Origin: Actinomycetota bacterium
Lineage (GTDB): Bacteria > Actinomycetota > Acidimicrobiia > Acidimicrobiales > Ilumatobacteraceae
Direction of reading: 5' to 3'
DNA length: 16,958 nucleotides
Assembly: GCA_005793785.1 (NCBI GenBank)
Contig: SXPW01000053.1
Coordinates: forward strand, 1 to 16,958
The notes under the pieces were generated by a model. That model searched no databases, was not told the DNA's origin, and saw only the letters and a list, made by a program, of their open reading frames with translations. The position numbers were made by a program, and so were the translations under genes. This document shows, one piece after another, positions 1 to 6,339 of this stretch; the stretch's first letter is position 1, and each line of letters starts with the position of its first letter.

Positions 1-93
1 GGCGGTGTCGGGGATGACGAGACCCGATGCGGTGGTTTGCTCGGCCTCAGAAGGCTTCACCACGATCCGGTCATCAAGGGGCTTCAGGTTCAT
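1..93 (-). CDS. groES: Co-chaperonin GroES (10 kDa), N-terminal part
   Basis: The first 31 codons of groES; the gene runs off the left edge. The translation begins MNLKPLDDRIVVKPSEAEQT and continues ASGLVIPDTA, the standard GroES opening: a KPLDDRIVV beta strand, then the start of the mobile loop that contacts GroEL. GroES caps the GroEL ring during ATP-driven folding of cytosolic proteins. The ATG at 93 is preceded by an AAAGGA Shine-Dalgarno with normal spacing. A perfect CIRCE operator lies 65 bp upstream (159-185), so HrcA repression and heat induction are expected. groEL would be expected next, outside the window, and cannot be confirmed. Identity is secure although only about a third of the protein is present. 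Confidence 0.95.
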   Translation of the reverse strand, partial: MNLKPLDDRIVVKPSEAEQTTASGLVIPDTA

Positions 94-158
94 GTTGTTT
101 CCTTTTCGTGCAGGTCCCCCAGGTGGGAGACGGGCTATCTGGCACCCGAAAAGAGCAG

Positions 159-185
159 TTAGCACTCTCCGCAGGCGAGTGCTAA
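159..185. promoter_or_regulatory. CIRCE operator (HrcA binding site) upstream of groES
   Basis: A perfect inverted repeat, TTAGCACTC-N9-GAGTGCTAA, with arms at 159-167 and 177-185. This matches the CIRCE consensus with no mismatch and the standard 9-bp spacer. HrcA is the known repressor at such sites and is itself helped by GroEL/ES, giving a feedback loop. The site lies between the maf stop (188-190) and the groES start (93). As it is transcribed in the groES leader it could also form a hairpin in the mRNA. hrcA is not in the window. Confidence 0.95.
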
Positions 186-214
186 TGCTAGGGGTGAGGC
201 GGGCGGGGCAACAA
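185..214 (-). promoter_or_regulatory. Candidate groES promoter overlapping the end of maf
   Basis: On the minus strand TTGTTG (214-209) and TAGCAT (190-185) are separated by 18 bp, giving 3/6 and 4/6 matches to sigma-70-type -35 and -10 boxes. Transcription would start inside the CIRCE element, which is where HrcA operators usually sit. The boxes are weak and lie in the last codons and stop of maf, so the exact promoter is uncertain. Some promoter in this region is nearly certain given the CIRCE. Confidence 0.3.
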
Positions 215-781
215 CCCGAGTGGCGTCAGTAGGCGTTCGACGACCTCGACCGGCAGCCCAACGACGGTGGTGAGTTGTCCTGTGACCCGCTCCACAAACG
301 GACCAGCCTGGCCCTGCACCGCGTACCCGCCGGCCTTGTCGAGCGACTCTCCCGTGGCGAGATAGCGCTCGAGACGAGGGGGTTCGATCGGGTGCATGGT
401 CACGCTCGCGGTGTCGAGCTCCGTCCGATGGGTGCCGGCGTGGGAGACGCAGACCGCCGTGTGCACCTGGTGAGTACGTCCAGCGAGGCGTTCCAACATT
501 CGTCGGGCGTGGTCGAGGTCGATCGGGGTACCGAAGATCTCACCGTCGAGGTCCACCGTGGTGTCGGCTCCGAGAATCGCGAATTCCGACGGATAGCGGG
601 ACGCGACCGCCAAGCACTTCGCCGTCGCCAAACGCGTCACCATCGCTTGCGGGGATTCTCCAGGAAGCGGTGATTCGTCGATGTCGGCCGAATCGACGAC
701 GAACGATACTCCCAACTGGGTGAGCAGATCGGCACGACGCGGTGAACGCGAGGCCAGAACGAGCGGTGGGTGCGTCGTCAT
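188..781 (-). CDS. maf: Maf-like nucleoside triphosphate pyrophosphatase
   Basis: A 197-residue protein of normal Maf length. Maf proteins hydrolyse non-canonical or excess nucleoside triphosphates to monophosphate and pyrophosphate in the cytosol, keeping modified bases out of nucleic acids. The phosphate-binding motif LASRSPRRADLL lies at residues 8-20, the catalytic Asp in GADTTVDLDGE at 71-81 (D73), and GGYAVQGQAGPFV at 151-163. The GGYxxQG form is that of the YhdE/Bacillus Maf branch (dTTP/UTP preference) rather than YceF (7-methyl-GTP). The substrate call is inference. ATG 781 overlaps the dusB stop as ATGA, so translation is probably coupled. The stop at 188-190 sits 2 bp from the groES CIRCE. 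The last residues (RPPHP) are an ordinary unconserved tail. Confidence 0.93.
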   Translation of the reverse strand: MTTHPPLVLASRSPRRADLLTQLGVSFVVDSADIDESPLPGESPQAMVTRLATAKCLAVASRYPSEFAILGADTTVDLDGEIFGTPIDLDHARRMLERLAGRTHQVHTAVCVSHAGTHRTELDTASVTMHPIEPPRLERYLATGESLDKAGGYAVQGQAGPFVERVTGQLTTVVGLPVEVVERLLTPLGLLPRPPHP

Positions 782-1977
782 CCGCCGCTCATGGAAGTGA
801 GCGTCGCATCATCGGGTACTTGCAGGTCATCCAGATGGTCCAGGTACCCGTGGGGTAGCACGACGTTGATGGGTCCGTTGGTGTGTCCGCGAGGCAATCG
901 CTCTCCCCCGGCAACGAGTGCCACCGAACGATCGAGCGATGCCGCAAGTGCGCGAACTTCGTCGAGTGTCGAAACCTCGGCGAACGAGCGTCGAACCTCC
1001 GGGCCGACTGGATACCCCGTCAAGTACCAGCCACAGTGCTTGCGAAACTCACGAATGCCCTTCTTGTCATCGATGCGACCATTGTCATGATGGTGCCGCA
1101 TGAGGGATTCGGCGTGCGTGATCATCACATCGAGCACCTCCCCGAGGAGCGGTGCGGGTCGAACGGGTCGTCCCGCGAAGGCGTCGACCAAGTCACGAAA
1201 GAGCCATGGCTTGCCGAGGCAGCCTCGACCGATCACCACACCATCACAACCGGTTTCACGCATCATTCGCATGGCGTCATCGGCACACCAAATGTCACCG
1301 TTGCCCAACACGGGGATGCCCGTGACGTGGGCCTTCAATTCGGCGATGGCCTCCCAGCGCGCACTCGGTGCGTAGTGCTGCTGGGCGGTGCGTGCGTGCA
1401 ACGCGATGGTGACGGCACCGGCATCGCGACAGATCTTTCCGGTGTCGATGAAGGTCATCAGCTCCTCGTTGATGCCCATCCGAAACTTGCAAGTGACGGG
1501 GATGCCGTAGCGGCATCCCGCGCGCACCGCCGCCCGCACGATCTCCGAAAGGAGGTTCTTCTTCAACGGCACGGCGGCGCCACCACCCTTGCGCGTGACT
1601 TTTGCGGCGGGGCATCCGAAATTCAGGTCGATGTGGTCGACCAGGTTCTCGCTGCCCAAGATGTCGACGGCTCGCTCCACGATGACCGGGTCGCTGCCGT
1701 ACAACTGCATGCTGCGAAACTGCTCGTCGGGAGAGAACGTCACCATCGACCGTGTGCGGGTGTTCCCGTACACGAGGGCTGCCGCCATGATCATCTCGTT
1801 CACATAGACGAGTCCCGGACCGAATTGACGACACAAGGATCGGAACGGCGCATTGGTCACCCCCGCCATGGGTGCAAGCACGACGGGGGGCCAGACGTCG
1901 ATGCCCCGACCGGGGCTGCCGTCGGTGGTGACGCCACGAATGGACAGCGGCGCGGTCGTGGTGGTCCCGAGGTTCAT
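778..1977 (-). CDS. dusB: tRNA-dihydrouridine synthase (DusB type)
   Basis: A 399-residue FMN enzyme that reduces uridine to dihydrouridine in the tRNA D-loop using NAD(P)H. The TIM barrel begins at LAPMAGVTNAPFR (residues 34-46). NFGCPAAKVTRKGGGAA carries the proton-donating Cys (C122). Further Dus blocks follow: CKFRMG, HARTAQQHYAP, PVLGNGDIW and GVVIGRGCLGKPWLF, the last two typical of FMN phosphate binding. The C-terminal third (REFRKHCGWYLTGYP) is the helical tRNA-binding part seen in DusB. It is longer than E. coli DusB (about 320 residues), with a 30-residue N-terminal lead and a long tail. ATG 1977 overlaps the tsaD TGA as ATGA; a longer reading to 2094 would run far into tsaD. Which uridine is modified cannot be read from sequence. 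Confidence 0.93.
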   Translation of the reverse strand: MNLGTTTTAPLSIRGVTTDGSPGRGIDVWPPVVLAPMAGVTNAPFRSLCRQFGPGLVYVNEMIMAAALVYGNTRTRSMVTFSPDEQFRSMQLYGSDPVIVERAVDILGSENLVDHIDLNFGCPAAKVTRKGGGAAVPLKKNLLSEIVRAAVRAGCRYGIPVTCKFRMGINEELMTFIDTGKICRDAGAVTIALHARTAQQHYAPSARWEAIAELKAHVTGIPVLGNGDIWCADDAMRMMRETGCDGVVIGRGCLGKPWLFRDLVDAFAGRPVRPAPLLGEVLDVMITHAESLMRHHHDNGRIDDKKGIREFRKHCGWYLTGYPVGPEVRRSFAEVSTLDEVRALAASLDRSVALVAGGERLPRGHTNGPINVVLPHGYLDHLDDLQVPDDATLTSMSGG

Positions 1978-3047
1978 CGCTGGCCCGATCCGAGCTTCAG
2001 ATTCGGATTCGCTCCAGCATCGAGGGCGGTGCTCTCTCCACGACGCAGCCGATACCAACCGGCACTGGCAATCATTGCGGCATTGTCGGTACACATCTCC
2101 CGCGAGGGCAGCACGAGGGACACACCCTCGGACTCTGCAGCCTTGGTCATCTCACTACGGAGCAACGAATTGGCGGCAACACCGCCGCCCAGGGCGATGG
2201 TCCGAGCGTTGACGTGGCGAGCGGCGCGACGAGATTTGTGCACCAAAACGTCCACGACGGCGCGTTGGAACGACGCGGCGACGTCGTCGCTCGAGACCGT
2301 CGGGTTGGCGCGCACGTAGTTGATGACGGCGGTCTTTACTCCGCTGAACGAGACGTCGAATCCATCGTTTAACATCGCGCGAGGTATCGCGACCGCAGTG
2401 TCATTGCCGCGGGTTGCCGCTTTGTCGATAGCCGGTCCGCCGGGATACGACAAGTGCAGGAAGCGAGCCACCTTGTCGAACGCTTCACCTGCGGCGTCGT
2501 CGATGGTTTGCCCGATGACGCGGTACGAATCGTGATCGACCATCTCGACGAACAAGGTATGTCCACCCGAGACCAAGACGAAGAGCATCGGGAATTCCGC
2601 GCGCGGTTCGTCCAGGAGCGCGGCATACAGGTGCGCTTCGAGGTGGTTCACTCCGATGAAGGGCACCTCCAGCGCCAAGGCCGTGGCTTTGGCGGCCGAC
2701 ACGCCCACCAACAGTGCACCGACGAGACCGGGACCGACGGTTGCCGCCACCGCATCCACCCGGTCGAGGTCGATGTTCGCTCGTTCCAACGCCTCGGCCA
2801 CGACGTGCGGGATCGATTCAACGTGCGCACGACTGGCGATTTCCGGTACCACTCCGCCGAAACGGGCATGTACGTCCAGTTGACTCGACACCACCGAGGA
2901 CAACACGTCGGTTCCACCCATCACGACGGCAGCAGCGGTTTCGTCGCAACTCGTTTCGACGCCGAGTACGACGGTGGCCGAATCGATTTGCGGCATGGAT
3001 GAAAAAACTTCGACGCTCGGAGTAGACGACGTCGTGTCGTGAGTCAT
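1974..3047 (-). CDS. tsaD: tRNA N6-adenosine threonylcarbamoyltransferase TsaD
   Basis: A 357-residue Kae1/TsaD protein. It transfers the threonylcarbamoyl group from TC-AMP to A37 of ANN-decoding tRNAs (t6A), working with TsaB and TsaE. GVETSCDETAAA (29-40) opens the ASKHA fold. The metal ligands are H135 and H139 in NHLEAH and D321 in CTDNAAM. VSGGHT (159-164) and ALGGGVAANS (285-294) are nucleotide-binding blocks. The chosen ATG 3047 has AGGAG nine bases upstream and shares one base with the rimI stop (TGATG). An internal ATG at 2996 (MPQIDSATVV) would give the more usual short N-terminus but has no Shine-Dalgarno, so the first about 17 residues are less certain. It overlaps dusB by 4 bp. 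Confidence 0.95.
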   Translation of the reverse strand: MTHDTTSSTPSVEVFSSMPQIDSATVVLGVETSCDETAAAVVMGGTDVLSSVVSSQLDVHARFGGVVPEIASRAHVESIPHVVAEALERANIDLDRVDAVAATVGPGLVGALLVGVSAAKATALALEVPFIGVNHLEAHLYAALLDEPRAEFPMLFVLVSGGHTLFVEMVDHDSYRVIGQTIDDAAGEAFDKVARFLHLSYPGGPAIDKAATRGNDTAVAIPRAMLNDGFDVSFSGVKTAVINYVRANPTVSSDDVAASFQRAVVDVLVHKSRRAARHVNARTIALGGGVAANSLLRSEMTKAAESEGVSLVLPSREMCTDNAAMIASAGWYRLRRGESTALDAGANPNLKLGSGQR

Positions 3048-3604
3048 CAGGACTCGCTCCTCTCCGCCTCGATCGCCTGCAGACGTTCGGCGAAGGCCGC
3101 GGATTGGATGTCGGTGCACCACATGACGATTGCATCGTCCCGATTTTCGTAGTACTTCGCGCGGACACCCACCGGCGCGAAGCCGAAGCGCCGATACATC
3201 GACTGCGCCGAGACGTTGGATTCACGCACCTCCAACGTCAGAGACGTCATGCCCGCACGTCGCGCCTCGCGAGCGAGGTCCAACATCACCTCGGTCGCTA
3301 TGCCCCGGCGGCGCAGCGCGACATCCACCGCCACGTTGGTGATGTGCGCTGCTTCGTCCATATAGATCATCCCCCCGTACCCGACCACCCGTCCACCGAT
3401 GAGTGCCACGAGGTAGTGCCGAGATCCGCGTGCCTGCATCGCCAGTTCATCCTGAAACACGCCCTCGGTCCACGGTTGCGGATACGCGGTGGCTTCGATG
3501 TCCATGATTTCCGACAGATGCGAACGACGCATCGGTTCGATCACGAGGGCGTCCGAGTCCGTCGGGCGCTCGTACCGACCGAACCACCGACTCAACACGT
3601 TCAT
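3047..3604 (-). CDS. rimI: GNAT acetyltransferase, RimI-type
   Basis: A 185-residue GNAT protein; RimI N-terminally acetylates ribosomal protein S18 in E. coli and acts more broadly in Actinobacteria. The acetyl-CoA pyrophosphate loop is R98-A103 (RRRGIA), preceded by the strand NVAVDVAL. The beta-5/helix-4 block LEVRESNVSAQSMYRRFGF (124-142) holds the general base Glu and the proton-donor Tyr positions. KYYENRDDAIVM is the typical RimI C-terminal motif. It is longer than E. coli RimI (148 residues), with about 20 extra residues at each end. ATG 3604 overlaps the tsaB stop as ATGA. Position between tsaB and tsaD is standard for actinobacterial rimI. The acetylated target cannot be read from sequence. 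Confidence 0.9.
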   Translation of the reverse strand: MNVLSRWFGRYERPTDSDALVIEPMRRSHLSEIMDIEATAYPQPWTEGVFQDELAMQARGSRHYLVALIGGRVVGYGGMIYMDEAAHITNVAVDVALRRRGIATEVMLDLAREARRAGMTSLTLEVRESNVSAQSMYRRFGFAPVGVRAKYYENRDDAIVMWCTDIQSAAFAERLQAIEAERSES

Positions 3605-4323
3605 GCGCTGCTCCGAGTCAACCAATTGATCTCCGCATCGGCCTCGCGTAGGTACATGGCGACCACACTCGGCACGTTCGGAGGTGTCGCGTCGTCACGC
3701 ATCAAACGCTCGTGGGCGATCGTCGCGATGCATCGCGCATGCGGCCAATCATTGCCAGGATCACCGAATGTCACGTTCCACGCTTGTGGTCCGAGACCCG
3801 CGAGGATTTCCTCGCGGTGACGACTCGCGTACTCCCCCACCAGCAGCGAACGTTGGTCGCGTTCGCGAATGCCGGCGAGGAGGTCGTCCATTCCCCCGAC
3901 ACGAGGTGCAACGACGCGAGTTCCCGCGGCGCGATGTACTGCCCATGCGACCTCTCGGCGTCGGGCATCGATGGTGGGAACAACGACCTCCGCCTGCTCG
4001 ACGCCCGTTGCCGGCAGGCTTGCCACCAACGCTTCCAATCCGTCCACGCCGACGAGTGGAATCGACAACGCAAAGGCGAGCGCCTGCGCCGTGGCGATAC
4101 CGACGCGCATGCCCGTGAACAACCCGGGACCCACGTCGACGGCGACCGCATCGAGTTCGCGGAGGGAGACGCCGGCACTCCGTCTGACGAAGTCGATCAT
4201 CGGGGTGAGGTCCTCCGCATGACGGCGTTCGCTCCTGGTTTCGCTGCTCGCCATCACCGACGTGCCGTTGATCACGGCAACGCTCACCATTTCGGTCGCG
4301 GTATCGATTCCAAGGATGATCAC
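3601..4323 (-). CDS. tsaB: tRNA t6A biosynthesis protein TsaB
   Basis: A 240-residue ASKHA-fold protein that pairs with TsaD as the scaffold of the t6A transferase complex. ILGIDTAT (3-10) is the first nucleotide-fold strand, and VGPGLFTGMRVGIATAQALA (from about residue 64) is the strongly conserved TsaB signature. TsaB lacks the TsaD metal-binding histidines, as seen here. The start is a GTG at 4323 whose GTGA overlaps the tsaE stop. The frame stays open to 4482, but that would overlap most of tsaE's end and adds unconserved Arg-rich residues. The stop overlaps the rimI start. Confidence 0.93.
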   Translation of the reverse strand: MIILGIDTATEMVSVAVINGTSVMASSETRSERRHAEDLTPMIDFVRRSAGVSLRELDAVAVDVGPGLFTGMRVGIATAQALAFALSIPLVGVDGLEALVASLPATGVEQAEVVVPTIDARRREVAWAVHRAAGTRVVAPRVGGMDDLLAGIRERDQRSLLVGEYASRHREEILAGLGPQAWNVTFGDPGNDWPHARCIATIAHERLMRDDATPPNVPSVVAMYLREADAEINWLTRSSA

Positions 4324-4805
4324 GACCCGACCCCCGTGCGCAGTCGATCTGCGAGACGCACGAAACGTGCCTCCCAGCCCGAGCCCCGCCAAGTCAGGGT
4401 GATGTTTCGCAAGTCCCCACCGGCATGTGCGAACGTCACGACGAGGGCGTCGTCGAACGCCCCCGGCACGAGGTCTCCCCATTCCACGACGAGTACGGCA
4501 CCGCGTCGCCGTGCCTCCTCGAGACCGAGATCGTCGAGTTCACCCGTTCGCTCGAGTCGATACAAATCGGAGTGCACCACCGACAGTCGACCACCCACGT
4601 ATTCGTGTACCAGCGTGAACGTCGGTGAGGTCACGACGTCGGTGATACCGAGTGCGGCGCACAACGCCTTGGTGAACGTGGTCTTGCCGGCACCGAGTTC
4701 GCCGGTGAGGAGTAGTACGTCGCGAGGTCGAAGTTCATCGGAAATCAACCGGGCGACTCGTGCGGTGCCGTCTGCATCCTGCGACGTGACGTCGAGTTTC
4801 AGCAT
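4320..4805 (-). CDS. tsaE: tRNA t6A biosynthesis ATPase TsaE
   Basis: A 161-residue P-loop ATPase that supports turnover of the TsaB-TsaD complex in t6A formation. The Walker A motif GELGAGKT spans residues 35-42. SPTFTLVHEY (60-69) is the switch-like motif, followed by HSDLYRL and a Walker B-like strand VLVVEWGD (104-111). Length fits the family (about 150-160). ATG 4805 lies inside the end of alr and shares seven bases with it (ATGCTGA), implying translational coupling. TsaC, the enzyme that makes TC-AMP, is not in the window. Confidence 0.95.
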   Translation of the reverse strand: MLKLDVTSQDADGTARVARLISDELRPRDVLLLTGELGAGKTTFTKALCAALGITDVVTSPTFTLVHEYVGGRLSVVHSDLYRLERTGELDDLGLEEARRRGAVLVVEWGDLVPGAFDDALVVTFAHAGGDLRNITLTWRGSGWEARFVRLADRLRTGVGS

Positions 4806-5932
4806 TGGGTCACTTCTTCGTAGATTCGTGGAACTCGCCCCGAGATCGCACACACCACCTCGTAGGGAATCGTTTCGAGGGCGGCCGCCCAGTCACCCAC
4901 CGTCACCTGCGAATCTCCCTGGACACCGAAGAGCACCGCATCGTCACCGATCCCCACGACGTCGTCGCCACAGTCCACCATCATCTGGTCCATCGTCACC
5001 ACGCCGACGATTCGTCGCCGACGGCCACCCACCAACACGCTGGCCGTCGTTTGCCATGATCGTCGAGCGATGCCGTCCGCGTACCCCAGTGGCAGGGTTG
5101 CAATAGTCGATTCTCGCTCCATCACCGAGCGCAGACCGTAACTCACGCCTTCGCCCGCACGTACGCGTTGCACGTGCGACACCTGGGTTCGAAGCGACAT
5201 CACCGGTCGCAATCCGGACATCGATGCGTCGGCGAGTGCTCCGGGATTCAACCCGTACATTGCGATTCCCGCTCGCTTGATGGTGCTCGTCGGCGAGATG
5301 CCGCGCAGCGTCGCCGCCGAATTGGCCGAATGCACGTGTCGAAGGTCGGGGGCAATCGTTCGAATCTGCGAGACCACCGACTCGAATACGTCCAACTGAC
5401 GTTGCGTTGCGGCACTGCCCGGGTCATCGGCCGTCGCAAGGTGCGTCATCACACCTTCGAGCAGCACGTCTCGATCGGCGACGATACGACGTGCGCGCTC
5501 GACCGCGTCCGCAATCGGAACCCCCACCCGGTGCATTCCCGTGTCGACCTTGAGATGCACACGCACCTTCTTGCCGAGTCGTCGTCCAGCACCCGCCAGC
5601 GCCGCAATGACTCGTTCGTTGTACACCACGCAGGTCACGTCGTTGGCCGCCAGGACGTTCGCATCAACGACGGGTTGTTCGCTCATCACCATGATCGGAG
5701 CGTCGATTCCCGCGTCACGGAGCTCGAGCGCCTCCTGCGTGAGCGCCACGCACAGCCCCGATGCACCGGCCACCAGCGCGGTTCGGGCACACGGGACCGC
5801 GCCGTGACCGTACGCATTCGCCTTTACGACAGCCCAGAGTTCACCCTTGGCGACGTGCGACAGCAACGTCGAGACGTTGTCGCGCAATGCACCGAGGTCG
5901 ATCACGGCACGAGTGGCCCGCGATGAGTTCAC
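4799..5932 (-). CDS. alr: Alanine racemase
   Basis: A 377-residue fold-type III PLP enzyme that interconverts L- and D-alanine in the cytosol for peptidoglycan cross-links. The PLP Schiff-base Lys is K37 in AVVKANAYGHG, and the opposing catalytic Tyr is Y265 in GVSYGL. R135 (GMHRVGV), R220 (IKRAGIAMYG) and GYADG (283-287) are the other expected active-site blocks. MDQMMVD (314-320) matches the C-domain MDQxMVD motif near the substrate entryway. The start is taken as GTG 5932, 5 bp after the acpS stop, placing ATRAVIDLGAL at the normal N-terminus. An upstream ATG at 5998 would add 22 Arg-rich residues antiparallel to nothing conserved and overlap acpS. nnrD, which often separates acpS and alr in Actinobacteria, is missing. 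Confidence 0.94.
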   Translation of the reverse strand: MNSSRATRAVIDLGALRDNVSTLLSHVAKGELWAVVKANAYGHGAVPCARTALVAGASGLCVALTQEALELRDAGIDAPIMVMSEQPVVDANVLAANDVTCVVYNERVIAALAGAGRRLGKKVRVHLKVDTGMHRVGVPIADAVERARRIVADRDVLLEGVMTHLATADDPGSAATQRQLDVFESVVSQIRTIAPDLRHVHSANSAATLRGISPTSTIKRAGIAMYGLNPGALADASMSGLRPVMSLRTQVSHVQRVRAGEGVSYGLRSVMERESTIATLPLGYADGIARRSWQTTASVLVGGRRRRIVGVVTMDQMMVDCGDDVVGIGDDAVLFGVQGDSQVTVGDWAAALETIPYEVVCAISGRVPRIYEEVTQC

Positions 5933-5937
5933 GACGT

Positions 5938-6303
5938 CTACTCGGCGGCAACGACTGCCACGGCAACGTCGTCCGTGTGCGAGATCGAAACGTGCCATCC
6001 CGATACCCCGCGTCGTTCGGCAAGTCGTGCGGCGCGACCCGCAACGCGCAACGCGGGTCGACCATCGTCGGCGCTCACGATCGACACATCGTGGAAGTCG
6101 AACGCCCCGATTCCGACACCCAACGCCTTCATCGTCGCCTCACGAACGGCAAAGCGCGCGGCCAGCATGGCTGACGCGTCAGCACGACGAGCAGCGAGGT
6201 CCCGTTCGCCGTCGGTGAAGAGTCGCTCCAGCAAGCGCGGTGACCGGGCGAGCGCTTCTTTGAATCGTGGAATGTCCACGGCGTCGATGCCCAGCCCGAT
6301 CAT
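5938..6303 (-). CDS. acpS: Holo-[acyl-carrier-protein] synthase
   Basis: A 121-residue AcpS-type phosphopantetheinyl transferase. It moves 4'-phosphopantetheine from CoA to a Ser of acyl carrier protein, activating fatty acid synthesis. GLGIDAVDIPRF (3-14) carries the first Mg ligand (D7). FAVREATMKALG (51-62) carries the second (E55) and the conserved K59. WHVSISHTDDVAVAVV (103-118) is the C-terminal signature. One deviation: the usual Lys before the Mg-binding Glu (KEA) is Arg (R54). ATG 6303 has an AAAGGG Shine-Dalgarno that lies in the loop of a perfect 6-bp hairpin (6307-6324). It follows glmS by 36 bp. Confidence 0.94.
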   Translation of the reverse strand: MIGLGIDAVDIPRFKEALARSPRLLERLFTDGERDLAARRADASAMLAARFAVREATMKALGVGIGAFDFHDVSIVSADDGRPALRVAGRAARLAERRGVSGWHVSISHTDDVAVAVVAAE

Positions 6304-6306
6304 GTG

Positions 6307-6324
6307 CCACGCCCTTTCGCGTGG
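6307..6324 (-). promoter_or_regulatory. Hairpin presenting the acpS ribosome binding site
   Basis: In the glmS-acpS gap the minus strand reads CCACGC-GAAAGG-GCGTGG: a perfect 6-bp GC-rich stem with a 6-nt loop. The loop is the likely acpS Shine-Dalgarno, and the stem ends 3 nt before the ATG at 6303. There is no T run, so it is unlikely to be a terminator. The hairpin could modulate initiation or protect an mRNA end. The fold is visible; the role is inference. Confidence 0.45.
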
Positions 6325-6339
6325 TCGAAGAGCACTCGG

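Noticed and set aside
71..81. Maf substitution ADTTV for the usual ADTVV (protein residues 72-76, near 565-545) as loss of activity
   Set aside because: The catalytic Asp is kept and the changed position is not an essential residue; this looks like ordinary variation.
883..2319. Plus-strand open frame of 478 codons opposite dusB and tsaD
   Set aside because: It spans two conserved minus-strand genes and their overlap, has a biased Arg/His/Gly composition, and shows no domain. High GC readily keeps antisense frames open.
3712..5106. Plus-strand open frame of 464 codons opposite tsaB, tsaE and alr
   Set aside because: It crosses three well-supported genes and turns into a Ser/Arg/Pro-rich low-complexity product, typical of a shadow frame.
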